64,000 nt of DNA from Acidobacteriota bacterium (GCA_016716435.1 JADJWI010000003.1:992001-1056000); one strand, 5' to 3'; counted from the first letter of the stretch, positions 24,118-32,257 are shown. Notes: generated from the letters alone by a model not told the origin. Program-made: numbers and translations.

Positions 24118-25032
24118 ATGCTTACTGAGACCGCCATTGCCGCAAACGCCGCCGAAACCGATTTTCCGCTCGATAATTTTCACATTACGGACGCCGATCT
24201 GCCGACCTTTCGCGATATGCCGTTCGAGGACATCGAGGAACTCGACCTCGACCATCCCGGTGCGAGCGACCCCGAATACCGCACGCGTCGCGGCTACATC
24301 GCGAGCCTCGCCAAGAAGTTTCGCGAGACGGGCGTCATCACGGACGTTGATTACAACGACGACGAGCAGGCGATCTGGCGGCACGTCGCCACGCGGCTCG
24401 AGGAGCTGCACCAGCGGCACGCCTCGCCGTTCTATCTCAGGGCAAAGCGCGACCTCGGCATCTCGAACGAACGCATCCCGCAGCTGACGGAAATGAACCG
24501 CCGGCTCAAGGAGCTGACCAACTTCCGGCTGGCGCCGATCGAGGGCCTCGTCGATACACGTGCTTTCCTGAGCTGGCTCTCGTGGCGGACGATGCTCTCA
24601 ACGCAGTACATCCGCCACCACTCGCGGCCGGAATATACGCCCGAGCCGGACATCGTCCACGAGGCGATGGGCCACATTCCGATGTTTACCAACCCAAACT
24701 TTGCCGATTTTTCGCAGTTCATCGGCCACGGTGCCCGCATCGCGACCGACAAACAGATCGAGGAACTCGGCCGGCTCTATTGGTTCACGGTCGAATTTGG
24801 CCTGGTCGAACACGAAGGCGACATCAAGGCCTACGGTGCCGGGCTGCTCTCAAGCTACGGCGAGCTCGTGCACGCTTTTTCGGACAAGGTCGAGCGGCGG
24901 CCGTTTGTGCTCGAAGAAGTGATCAACCACGAATACACATACAGCGACATGCAGCCGGTGCTCTACGTCATCCCGTCCTACGCCGAGCTGAAAGAGGTGA
25001 CGCGCGGATACATCTCAACTTTTGGAAGCTGA
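24118..25032 (+). CDS. phhA: Phenylalanine 4-monooxygenase
   Basis: Pterin-dependent, non-heme iron hydroxylase converting phenylalanine to tyrosine, 304 aa. The iron ligands are visible in PDIVHEAMGHIPMF (two His) and WFTVEFGLVEHEG (Glu). Further family blocks are RHHSRPEYTPEPD and YGAGLLSSYGEL. Strong CGAGGAG ribosome-binding site. It is the first gene of the tyrosine-degradation region whose later steps are hpd and hmgA. Tyrosine or tryptophan hydroxylase is less likely given bacterial context. Confidence 0.94.
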   Translation: MLTETAIAANAAETDFPLDNFHITDADLPTFRDMPFEDIEELDLDHPGASDPEYRTRRGYIASLAKKFRETGVITDVDYNDDEQAIWRHVATRLEELHQRHASPFYLRAKRDLGISNERIPQLTEMNRRLKELTNFRLAPIEGLVDTRAFLSWLSWRTMLSTQYIRHHSRPEYTPEPDIVHEAMGHIPMFTNPNFADFSQFIGHGARIATDKQIEELGRLYWFTVEFGLVEHEGDIKAYGAGLLSSYGELVHAFSDKVERRPFVLEEVINHEYTYSDMQPVLYVIPSYAELKEVTRGYISTFGS

Positions 25033-25035
25033 CAG

Positions 25036-25431
25036 ATGATGGAATTTACGATCAACGGAGAAGCGACCGCCGCCGAGGTCGTCGAGCTTTACCGCGATTG
25101 CGGCCTGCCGCGGCCGATAGATGACGAGGACCGCATCGGGCGGATGCTCGCGGGCTCGAACTTGATAGTAACCGCCCGCGAAAACGGCCGGCTCATCGGC
25201 ATCTCGCGGTCGATCACTGATGGAGCCTGGAGCTGCTATCTCGCCGACCTCGCCGTCGCCACCTCGCACCAAAAAGCAGGCGTCGGCCGCCGCCTCGTCG
25301 AGATGACCAAACAGGCCGCCGGCGATGAATCAATGGTCCTCCTCCTCTCCGTCCCGGCCGCCATGGATTACTACCCAAAGATCGGCATGGAACGCCTCGA
25401 CAACGCATTCATAATCTGGCGGGAGATGTGA
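25036..25431 (+). CDS. GNAT-family acetyltransferase
   Basis: Small acetyltransferase of 131 aa. The acetyl-CoA motif is in LADLAVATSHQKAGVGRRLV (Q-x-x-G-x-G/R), followed by SVPAAMDYYPKIGMERLDNA, typical of the single-domain GNAT group. Starts 3 bp after the phhA stop, so the two form one operon. Substrate unknown. Confidence 0.85.
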   Translation: MMEFTINGEATAAEVVELYRDCGLPRPIDDEDRIGRMLAGSNLIVTARENGRLIGISRSITDGAWSCYLADLAVATSHQKAGVGRRLVEMTKQAAGDESMVLLLSVPAAMDYYPKIGMERLDNAFIIWREM

Positions 25432-25432
25432 G

Positions 25433-25720
25433 ATGTACGTAATCACAAGAAAGCGCCTGAATGAGTTTGCCGAAAAATATCCGGAGACGAACAACGCTCT
25501 TGCACGTTGGTATCGTCAAATGAGGCAGAATAGCTTTGCTTCGATCGAAGAGTTACGCGAATTCTTCCCGTCTGCGGACAAGGTCGGGAATCTGACGGTG
25601 TTCAATATCGGCGGAAATAAAGTTCGGCTGATAGCGGCGATACACTATAATCGAAAAAAGGTTTATATCCGGGCAGTTTTAACCCATGCCGAATATGACG
25701 CCGGAAATTGGAAGGAGTAG
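25433..25720 (+). CDS. HigB-family mRNA interferase toxin
   Basis: Type II TA toxin of 95 aa. RKRLNEFAEKYPETNNALAR with WYRQMRQNSFASIEEL, then NIGGNKVRLIAAIHYNRKKV and VLTHAEYDAGNW, match the HigB (COG4680) RelE-fold family. It starts immediately after the GNAT stop and precedes its antitoxin, the usual HigBA order. Confidence 0.88.
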   Translation: MYVITRKRLNEFAEKYPETNNALARWYRQMRQNSFASIEELREFFPSADKVGNLTVFNIGGNKVRLIAAIHYNRKKVYIRAVLTHAEYDAGNWKE

Positions 25721-25722
25721 AT

Positions 25723-25944
25723 ATGCAAGCAGTCGATATTCAGTCCTGGACAAATGTTTCGGACACGGTATTCGTACCGCATAACGAACTTGAGTACGAA
25801 CGTCTCGTCAAAATGCTCGACGATCTCATTGATCAGGTCGGCGAGGATGAGTCGCATCCGCTTGCTTCGATGATGGATGTTTTGTCGGCTCTGATCGAGA
25901 ACTACGAGAACGCAAATGTTCCGGAGTTAGCTTTGAAAGGCTGA
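25723..25944 (+). CDS. HigA N-terminal-domain-like antitoxin without HTH
   Basis: Protein of 73 aa. TVFVPHNELEYERLVKMLDD, then LIDQVGEDESHPLASMMDVL and LIENYENANVP, match the N-terminal, toxin-binding half of COG5499 HigA-type antitoxins. The helix-turn-helix half that normally follows is missing; the next gene, starting 1 bp after the stop, encodes an HTH. GAAGGAG ribosome-binding site precedes the ATG. Confidence 0.75.
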   Translation: MQAVDIQSWTNVSDTVFVPHNELEYERLVKMLDDLIDQVGEDESHPLASMMDVLSALIENYENANVPELALKG

Positions 25945-25945
25945 G

Positions 25946-26197
25946 GTGATACAAATGGGCGAAAGAAAGATAGACCGGAAAATGATAAATACTGCCGAAG
26001 ATGAACTCACCAGCTTGTTACGACGAACTCGCCACGCCAGAGGGCTGACTCAAAAGGAACTCGCAAACAGGGCAGGTATAAGTCAATCAAGTATTTCGAA
26101 GGTTGAGAACGATCTAACGGACGCCAGTTATTCCATTCTACGAAAGATCGTCGTAGATGGCCTCGGCGGCGAGTTAAAACTGGCGATCAAGCTGTGA
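25946..26197 (+). CDS. XRE-family HTH protein of the HigB module
   Basis: Protein of 83 aa from a GTG (an internal ATG 9 bp later is also possible). A Cro/CI-type HTH spans about 22-75: LLRRTRHARGLTQKELANRA, then GISQSSISKVENDLTDASY. It probably provides the DNA-binding function that the preceding HigA-like protein lacks, so the operon would be autoregulated by two polypeptides instead of one. Confidence 0.78.
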   Translation: MIQMGERKIDRKMINTAEDELTSLLRRTRHARGLTQKELANRAGISQSSISKVENDLTDASYSILRKIVVDGLGGELKLAIKL

Positions 26198-26212
26198 TTG
26201 GGGTCGGAAAGT

Positions 26213-26713
26213 ATGAAAGCAGTTGTTCTTATTGTTTTTTTGGCAATGGCTGTGTTTGCACAGGCTAACGAAGACTCTCTTTACGCCCGGGGTCTTCAGG
26301 CCTGTTTGGAAAAAGAGATTGCTTCATACAAAAGTTTTTCGGAGCGGGATTTGCGAAATGTCATTGTAGCGTACGACTTTTACATAACTAGAAATTTGCC
26401 GAAAAAGATGGGGGAGATTTCCGTTCGTTATCTGGACGACTCGGAGTTGATTCAAGAATTCAGGAAACTCTCGAAAGAGGAACGAAAGCGCGGAGTTCCA
26501 TACATCAAGATCTTTCCGATCTCCGATAGGGAGGAAAAGTTGTATTTCGCATACAACACTCGTTGGTTTAGATACTCAGAAAAAGGCGGCTTTTTTTCGG
26601 AACGTAGGCTGATTCACACCCATGGTTTAGAAGGCGGATGTAACGCTGAGATCGCGTTCGACCCTTCAGAAAAAAAGTTCTATATTTCGGAGGCAAGCCT
26701 TTGGGGTATTTAG
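26213..26713 (+). CDS. Exported hypothetical protein
   Basis: Protein of 166 aa with a signal peptide (MKAVVLIVFLAMAVFAQANE). The mature part is mixed (SERDLRNVIVAYDFYITRNL; RGVPYIKIFPISDREEKLYF) with a final HGLEGGCNAEIAFDPSEKKF. No family recognised. The ATG is preferred to an upstream TTG because the signal peptide begins there. Possibly co-transcribed with the HigB module. Confidence 0.6.
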   Translation: MKAVVLIVFLAMAVFAQANEDSLYARGLQACLEKEIASYKSFSERDLRNVIVAYDFYITRNLPKKMGEISVRYLDDSELIQEFRKLSKEERKRGVPYIKIFPISDREEKLYFAYNTRWFRYSEKGGFFSERRLIHTHGLEGGCNAEIAFDPSEKKFYISEASLWGI

Positions 26714-26760
26714 CCGATATGGTTTGACAGTTGGTTTTAAGCGGTTTGTAGGATGGACAT

Positions 26761-26871
26761 ATGGATAACAAGAATCCACTTGGATTAAAGAAGATACATC
26801 ACGTTGAGTTTTACGTTGGGAATGCGAAGCAGGCGGAGTTTTATTACCGCAAGGCGTTCGGGGTGTCGTAA
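26761..26871 (+). pseudogene. Truncated 5' duplicate of hpd
   Basis: Thirty-six codons starting MDNKNPLGLKKIHHVEFYVG and ending in TAA, clearly homologous to the first 37 codons of the intact hpd 880 bp downstream (MTDTKNPLGLKKIYHVEFFV). The last 47 bp before the break are identical in the two copies, while the first part differs at several positions. A TTGACA and TAGGAT upstream would place +1 at this ATG, so the native hpd promoter may still lie here. Confidence 0.85.
26815..26861 (+). repeat. Left copy of a 47-bp direct repeat flanking the cassette
   Basis: Starts GTTGGGAATGCGAAGCAGGC and ends CGCAAGGCGTTCGG; identical to 27699-27745 in the intact hpd. Similarity falls off sharply just beyond the right end of this copy and becomes partial to the left. 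Confidence 0.85.
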
Positions 26872-26881
26872 TCGTAAACCG

Positions 26882-27427
26882 ATGGAGAACCCATTACCCT
26901 CAACAAAGATCGGTCAGATCCTGTCTGTTTTAGACGAAATGAGGCAGGCCGGGATCGTCGATAAGTATGCGATCGGCGGGGCATTTGCCGCTATCCTGCA
27001 CAACGAACCAATATCGACGATAGATCTTGATATTTTCTTTCTCTTCAAAGAAAAGCAGTCGTCGTTGGTTCTTTCATTAGACTCCATTTATGAGTTTGCT
27101 CGGGCACGCGGGTTTTCGTTCGATCATGAGTTTGTAAATATCCACGGCTGGTTGGTTCAGTTCGTTGAGGCTAGCCATAGCAAACTTTGGAGCGAAGCAA
27201 TTGAGAATGCAGTTGTTTTGTCAATCGATGGTCGGGACGCTTATGTGATCGACAAGGAACATCTCGTTGCTATGTGGCTTTTTGCCGGGCGGGCAAAGGA
27301 CTATCAGAAGATAGCGATGTTCGTGGATGCAGGCATTCTCGATGACGCGAGACTCGCAAGAATTCTGGCGAGACACGACTTGCTGGTAAAATGGGAAACA
27401 GATAAGTGGAGGTTTACGAATGGATAG
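26882..27427 (+). CDS. Nucleotidyltransferase-fold protein (AbiEii/DUF6036-like)
   Basis: Protein of 181 aa. VDKYAIGGAFAAILHNEPIS and STIDLDIFFLF carry the GG and DxD motifs of the nucleotidyltransferase fold shared by AbiEii, MNT and related TA toxins. The C-terminal part (KEHLVAMWLFAGRAKDYQKI) resembles the usual downstream helices with a K-Y pair. It overlaps the 68-aa gene by 8 bp. Together they occupy a cassette bounded by the duplicated hpd sequence. Whether it is toxin or antitoxin is not determined. Confidence 0.72.
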   Translation: MENPLPSTKIGQILSVLDEMRQAGIVDKYAIGGAFAAILHNEPISTIDLDIFFLFKEKQSSLVLSLDSIYEFARARGFSFDHEFVNIHGWLVQFVEASHSKLWSEAIENAVVLSIDGRDAYVIDKEHLVAMWLFAGRAKDYQKIAMFVDAGILDDARLARILARHDLLVKWETDKWRFTNG

Positions 27428-27626
27428 CGAAAGCGAGATTGCAGAACTGACCAAACGCAAAGAGATATCGCGCTCCTATCTTCGGTCCCAAACACCGGAG
27501 GCTAAGATCGCCCAGCTTATCAATTTGCAGGAACAGTATTACGAAATGCTGGCGGTTCGTGAGGCGAAAGGCGGCAAACCAATTCCCTCAAGATGGAAGA
27601 AATGGTACGCGGCACGGCATCCATGA
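27420..27626 (+). CDS. Small partner of the nucleotidyltransferase
   Basis: Protein of 68 aa, helical and basic (KRKEISRSYLRSQTPEAKIA, QLINLQEQYYEMLAVREAKG) with a Trp-rich end (PSRWKKWYAARHP). I have seen such short proteins next to similar nucleotidyltransferases, so it is probably the second component of a pair, but no family name can be given. Confidence 0.6.
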   Translation: MDSESEIAELTKRKEISRSYLRSQTPEAKIAQLINLQEQYYEMLAVREAKGGKPIPSRWKKWYAARHP

Positions 27627-27641
27627 TTGAAAGGTTTTTTT

Positions 27642-28820
27642 ATGACAGACACGAAGAATCCATTAGGACTTAAGAAAATATATCACGTTGAGTTTTTTGT
27701 TGGGAATGCGAAGCAGGCGGAGTTTTATTACCGCAAGGCGTTCGGTTTCTCGCGGGTGGCGTATCGCGGGCTTGAGACGGGCGACCGCGAGGTGACGAGC
27801 TACGTTTTGCGGCAGAACCGCGTCAATTTTGTGCTGACGACGCCGCTGACACCTGAGCACCCGGCTGCCGAGCACATCAAGCAGCACGGCGATGGCGTCC
27901 GCGATATTGCCTTCCAGGTCGAAGATGCCGATCACGCCTATAACGAGGCCGTCAAACGTGGGGCGACGGGCATTACCGAGCCGCACGATATGACCGATGC
28001 GAACGGCACGGTCCGCCACGCCGCGATCGCGACCTATGGCGACACGATCCATTCGTTCTATTCCTATCAGGCATCTGCGGCCCCGTCAGCCGACCGTCCG
28101 AGCGGCTCGGCCGAAGGAGCCGCGACCGCCGCACAGCAGGAGCGGGTCTATGCATATTCCGGCGCTTTCCTGCCCGGCTTTACCGAGCAGCTCGTCCCCG
28201 GCGAGGAGGTCGGCATTCAGCTCGTCGATCACATCGTCGGCAACGTCGAACTCGGGAAGATGAACTACTGGTGCGACTTTTACCGCGACGTGATGGGCTT
28301 TGAGCGGTACATTACCTTTGACGACAAAGACATCTCGACCGAGTACTCGGCTCTGATGTCGATCGTGATGAGCGACGGCGGCCACAACATCAAGTTCCCG
28401 ATCAATGAGCCCGCCGAGGGCAAGGGCGGCAAGTCGCAGATCCAGGAATATATCGACTTCTACGGCTCGGCAGGCGCCCAGCACGTAGCATTGCTCTGCA
28501 AGGACATTCTGCACACCGTCGCTAAGCTGCAGGCAAACGGCATCGAGTTCCTCCGCGTGCCGGATACCTATTACGACGAGATCCCGGCACGCGTCGGCGA
28601 GATCGATGAAAGCGTAGAAGACCTCAAACGCCTCGGCATCCTGGTCGACCGCGACGACGAGGGCTACCTGCTCCAGATCTTCACCAAGCCGGTCGAAGAC
28701 CGCCCGACCGTTTTCTACGAGATCCTTCAGCGAAAGGGCTGCAAAGGTTTCGGCAAAGGCAACTTCAAGGCGCTCTTCGTCTCGATCGAAGAAGAGCAGC
28801 GACGGCGCGGGAATCTTTAA
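27642..28820 (+). CDS. hpd: 4-hydroxyphenylpyruvate dioxygenase
   Basis: VOC-fold Fe(II) enzyme of 392 aa converting 4-hydroxyphenylpyruvate to homogentisate. Iron ligands: His in QLVDHIVGNVE, His in GAQHVALLCKD, Glu in VFYEILQRKG. The C-terminal gate helix (KGCKGFGKGNFKALFVSIEE) is present. The first ~19 codons appear to come from the inserted cassette, since a diverged native 5' end remains upstream. SD-like GAAAGG precedes the ATG. Its stop overlaps the next gene by one base (TAATG). Confidence 0.95.
   Translation: MTDTKNPLGLKKIYHVEFFVGNAKQAEFYYRKAFGFSRVAYRGLETGDREVTSYVLRQNRVNFVLTTPLTPEHPAAEHIKQHGDGVRDIAFQVEDADHAYNEAVKRGATGITEPHDMTDANGTVRHAAIATYGDTIHSFYSYQASAAPSADRPSGSAEGAATAAQQERVYAYSGAFLPGFTEQLVPGEEVGIQLVDHIVGNVELGKMNYWCDFYRDVMGFERYITFDDKDISTEYSALMSIVMSDGGHNIKFPINEPAEGKGGKSQIQEYIDFYGSAGAQHVALLCKDILHTVAKLQANGIEFLRVPDTYYDEIPARVGEIDESVEDLKRLGILVDRDDEGYLLQIFTKPVEDRPTVFYEILQRKGCKGFGKGNFKALFVSIEEEQRRRGNL
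27699..27745 (+). repeat. Right copy of the 47-bp direct repeat
   Basis: Identical to 26815-26861 and part of the hpd reading frame. The distance between equivalent positions is 884 bp, which would be the cassette length including one repeat. Confidence 0.85.
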
Positions 28821-29254
28821 TGGAGCTTCGGCGCGCTGATCTTCGAACGCTCCAAGAGCTACTCGCGGTTTTCGCTGCGGCGTTTGAGGACCATGAGTCT
28901 TATCAATCTGCGGTCCCGTCGGATGAGTATTTAACAGAACTTCTAGCCCGCCAGGACTTCATTCCGCTGGTGGCTGTGGCGGAAGGGAAGGTTGTCGGCG
29001 GGTTGGCGGCTTATGTTTTGCACAAGTTTGAGCAGGAGCGGTCGGAGATCTATATCTACGACCTCGCGGTTCTCGAAGAGTATCGACGGCAACACGTCGC
29101 GACCGGGCTGATAAACAAGCTGCGCGAGATCGCCCGCGAGCTTGGTGCGTGGGTCATTTATGTGCAGGCCGACCACGGCGACGACCCGGCGATCAAGCTT
29201 TACGAATCGCTCGGCACCCGCGAGGACGTGCTCCACTTCGACATTGAACCGTGA
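28820..29254 (+). CDS. AAC(3)-I-like GNAT acetyltransferase
   Basis: Protein of 144 aa with strong resemblance to aminoglycoside 3-N-acetyltransferase I: GLAAYVLHKFEQERSEIYIY, then DLAVLEEYRRQHVATGLINK, AWVIYVQADHGDDPAIKLYE and LGTREDVLHFDIEP. Those blocks are nearly diagnostic for AAC(3)-I by memory, although the natural substrate here may be different. Translationally coupled to hpd. Whether it gives resistance is unknown. Confidence 0.82.
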   Translation: MELRRADLRTLQELLAVFAAAFEDHESYQSAVPSDEYLTELLARQDFIPLVAVAEGKVVGGLAAYVLHKFEQERSEIYIYDLAVLEEYRRQHVATGLINKLREIARELGAWVIYVQADHGDDPAIKLYESLGTREDVLHFDIEP

Positions 29255-29706
29255 AATCAAGCGAGCCCACATTCCGTGATTTTCAGCCCGCCGATATCGA
29301 AAAGGTCGCCGCACTTCTGCGTTCGAACATCCCGAAATATTTCGTCCCGGCCGAGGAGCAGGAGCTTCGGGATTATCTGGCCGAGCACCCCGAGGACTAC
29401 TGGCTGCTCGATCATGATGGCGAGACGGTCGGGGCCGGCGGCGTCGCACTTAACAGCGATGGCTCGGTCGGCCTTTGTTGGGGAATGGTCCGCAACGACC
29501 TGATCGGCACCGGACTCGGTAAACGGTTGACGCTCTTTCGAATGGAAAAGGCCCGCGAGAAATGGGGCGAACGTGATTTCATGATCAGCACCTCGCAGCA
29601 CACCGAGGGCTTTTACCAAAAGCTCGGCTTTGAGACCATCGAACACATCCCCGACGGCTTCGGCTTGGGCATCGACAAATGTAAAATGATGCTTACAGCA
29701 GAGTAG
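29251..29706 (+). CDS. GNAT-family acetyltransferase
   Basis: Protein of 151 aa from a GTG overlapping the previous stop by 4 bp. EPTFRDFQPADIEKVAALLR at the start, then GMVRNDLIGTGLGKRLTLFR (acetyl-CoA loop) and GFYQKLGFETIEHIPDG fit a single-domain GNAT. Substrate unknown; third acetyltransferase in this region. Confidence 0.8.
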   Translation: MKSSEPTFRDFQPADIEKVAALLRSNIPKYFVPAEEQELRDYLAEHPEDYWLLDHDGETVGAGGVALNSDGSVGLCWGMVRNDLIGTGLGKRLTLFRMEKAREKWGERDFMISTSQHTEGFYQKLGFETIEHIPDGFGLGIDKCKMMLTAE

Positions 29707-29711
29707 ATTTT

Positions 29712-30398
29712 ATGATTCAACACTTTCGTCCTTACAGATTCATCTTGATAGCGTTCTGTCTTGGCGGGGTGTTTTCATCCGTTTACGGTCAAGAGATTCG
29801 TGATCAAAAGGAGGCGGAGCGAATCTATCGGGAGTCGTTGGAACAAAGCAAATACAACAAGCTGTACTTCGACGAGGCGGATCGATGTCGGCAACTCAAT
29901 CGCGAACAGAAGCATCAAGAAGCGATTCTCTCTTGCCGGCGATCGATCGCTTACGCTGAGAAATTACCAGCTGGTCAGGTCTTGGAACGACAGGCCGGAT
30001 ATATTCAGGTAGGGATAGCTTTTCTTAGACAAAAGCGGCCCAAAGAAGCATTAAATTATTTCGAGAAGGGAATAGTGATCGGCAGATCAGTCCTTGGTGA
30101 GACTGATGTTGAGACCGGAGAGATCTATTTTCTGATCGGCCAGGCCCACCATATAGATGGAAATACAGCAACGGCAAGCGAATTCTATGATAGGGCTGAG
30201 AGGACATTCCGAGCTGCATATGACGAGATGGGTGAGGATGGGGAAGAGTTGCGGGAACAATATCCCCGTATCATCTGGCACATTCTTGAAGCCCATTTGA
30301 TACTTCTGGAAGAAACCGACGAGGAAGAGAAGATGACTGCCTTAAGAAAGCGACTTCATGAGTTTGAACTAGCATTTCAAAAATACTTGAAAAAGTAG
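29712..30398 (+). CDS. Exported TPR protein
   Basis: Protein of 228 aa with a signal peptide (FILIAFCLGGVFSSVYGQ) and TPR-like helix pairs (QEAILSCRRSIAYAEKLPAG; GYIQVGIAFLRQKRPKEALN; EIYFLIGQAHHIDGNTATAS). Role unknown. It sits between the acetyltransferases and hmgA, with short spacing on both sides, so is likely co-transcribed. Confidence 0.7.
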   Translation: MIQHFRPYRFILIAFCLGGVFSSVYGQEIRDQKEAERIYRESLEQSKYNKLYFDEADRCRQLNREQKHQEAILSCRRSIAYAEKLPAGQVLERQAGYIQVGIAFLRQKRPKEALNYFEKGIVIGRSVLGETDVETGEIYFLIGQAHHIDGNTATASEFYDRAERTFRAAYDEMGEDGEELREQYPRIIWHILEAHLILLEETDEEEKMTALRKRLHEFELAFQKYLKK

Positions 30399-30405
30399 GA
30401 TTCAA

Positions 30406-31710
30406 ATGGGAATGAATTATCAAACAGGCTTTGGGAATGAGTTTGCGACCGAGGCGGTTGCGGGGGCTTTGCCTTTCGGGCGCAATTCGCCGCAGCGGGC
30501 GCCGCTCGGGCTTTATGCCGAACAGCTTTCGGGCACGGCCTTCACCGTTCCGCGGAGCGGCAATAAGCGGACGTGGACGTATCGCATTCGGCCATCGGTG
30601 ACGCACAAACCGTTCGTGCCGTTCGCTCCCTCAGGCGAGCCGGGCGGAACGCTCTTCCGGTCCACTCCGTTCGATGAGGTGATCACCGCCCCGAACCAGC
30701 TCCGCTGGGATCCGTTGCCGATTCCCGATGCTCCGACCGATTTTGTCGAGGGCATAACTAGCATCGCGGGCAACGGCGACCTCTTCACACAAGCGGGGAT
30801 CGCGGTCCATATTTACCGCTGCAACCGCGGAATGGGCAACCGCTATTTTTACAACGCCGACGGTGAAATGCTTATCGTCCCCGAACTCGGCCGGATCGGC
30901 ATTTTGACCGAGCTCGGGGCGATGCAGGTCGGCCCCGGCGAGATAGCCGTACTCCCTCGCGGCGTACGGTTCAAGGTCGAGCTCGCCGATGGCCAGGCTC
31001 GTGGGTATATTTGCGAGAATTACGGTGCGCAATTTCGCCTGCCGGATCTCGGCCCGATCGGGGCAAATGGCCTTGCCAATCCGCGCGACTTTGAAACACC
31101 GGTCGCCTGGTACGAGGAGAAGGACGAGCCCTGCGAGATAGTGCAGAAATTCGGTGGAAATCTCTGGTCGTGCGAGAGCGACCACTCGCCGCTCGACGTC
31201 GTCGCCTGGCACGGCAACTATGCTCCGTATAAGTACGACCTTCGCCGCTTCAACACCATCGGCTCGATCTCGTTCGACCATCCGGACCCGTCGATCTTCA
31301 CGGTCCTAACGAGCCCAAGCGGCGAAGCGGGCGTCGCAAATTGCGACTTCGCGATCTTCCCGGACCGCTGGCTCGTCGGCGAGGACACGTTCCGGCCGCC
31401 CTGGTACCACCGCAACACGATGAGCGAATACATGGGGCTGATCTATGGCCAGTACGACGCCAAGGAAGAGGGCTTCGTCCCCGGCGGCGGCTCGCTCCAC
31501 AACCAGATGTCGGCACACGGCCCGGACCTCGACGCCTTTGAAAAGGCCTCGAACGCTGAGCTCAAGCCGCAAAAGCTCGCCGGCACCATGGCCTTTATGT
31601 TCGAGTCGCGGTACATCATCCGCCCGACCCGCTTCGCCATGGAATGCCCCGAGCTCCAGCCGGATTACTACGCCGTCTGGCAGGGGTTAAAGAAGAATGT
31701 TGAAGCGTAG
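30406..31710 (+). CDS. hmgA: Homogentisate 1,2-dioxygenase
   Basis: Ring-cleaving Fe(II) enzyme of 434 aa converting homogentisate to maleylacetoacetate. N-terminal YQTGFGNEFATEAVAGALPF is typical; the iron site is in FRPPWYHRNTMSEYMGLIYG (His and Glu) and SLHNQMSAHGPD (His). Together with phhA and hpd it completes phenylalanine to maleylacetoacetate. No maleylacetoacetate isomerase or fumarylacetoacetase gene is in the window. Confidence 0.96.
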   Translation: MGMNYQTGFGNEFATEAVAGALPFGRNSPQRAPLGLYAEQLSGTAFTVPRSGNKRTWTYRIRPSVTHKPFVPFAPSGEPGGTLFRSTPFDEVITAPNQLRWDPLPIPDAPTDFVEGITSIAGNGDLFTQAGIAVHIYRCNRGMGNRYFYNADGEMLIVPELGRIGILTELGAMQVGPGEIAVLPRGVRFKVELADGQARGYICENYGAQFRLPDLGPIGANGLANPRDFETPVAWYEEKDEPCEIVQKFGGNLWSCESDHSPLDVVAWHGNYAPYKYDLRRFNTIGSISFDHPDPSIFTVLTSPSGEAGVANCDFAIFPDRWLVGEDTFRPPWYHRNTMSEYMGLIYGQYDAKEEGFVPGGGSLHNQMSAHGPDLDAFEKASNAELKPQKLAGTMAFMFESRYIIRPTRFAMECPELQPDYYAVWQGLKKNVEA

Positions 31711-31722
31711 ACTTTTTGGTTT

Positions 31723-32160
31723 ATGGTGCGAGCGATCAAATGGATGCCGAAAAGGGAACTTACCTATCCGTGCGCGGACATTTCGTATTTCTGGGAAGCG
31801 AGAAAAGATGCAGAGCTTAAAGTCATTATGCACTTTTCTAGAATTGCGGATGGTCTAAAGAACGACTTAGAAATCAACTTTGGTATCCCTATGGCGGTAT
31901 GCTGGGAAGATGAGTCTTATGGTCTTATTGAGGTTCCAGACGGCATTCCAACGACGGAGAATGGCTCTAAATGGTCGCATCCTACGTTGATTATTGAAGA
32001 ATCTGAATGGGCTCGGAAATATGCTGATCGTAAGTACTCTAGCACTGACCCAAAAGCAGGAGATGTTGTGCACTATCTACTGATATCGCTGAACGACATT
32101 TTGCACGTGCTTTCGGAAACCAAGCCCGTAACGAAATGGGTCACCCCAATCGACGACTGA
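31723..32160 (+). CDS. Hypothetical protein, 145 aa
   Basis: Soluble protein with no recognised family (FWEARKDAELKVIMHFSRIA; GIPMAVCWEDESYGLIEVPD; DVVHYLLISLNDILHVLSET). It starts 13 bp after hmgA. Base composition is lower in GC than hmgA, suggesting a different origin. Confidence 0.55.
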   Translation: MVRAIKWMPKRELTYPCADISYFWEARKDAELKVIMHFSRIADGLKNDLEINFGIPMAVCWEDESYGLIEVPDGIPTTENGSKWSHPTLIIEESEWARKYADRKYSSTDPKAGDVVHYLLISLNDILHVLSETKPVTKWVTPIDD

Positions 32161-32257
32161 GTCTGTTGAAATCAAACCAGCAGCCTATTTAAAGTTGGTT
32201 CTAAATGAGGCTATTTTTTTCTTGCTCTTTTCTTAAAACGAACGCAATATCATCTAT

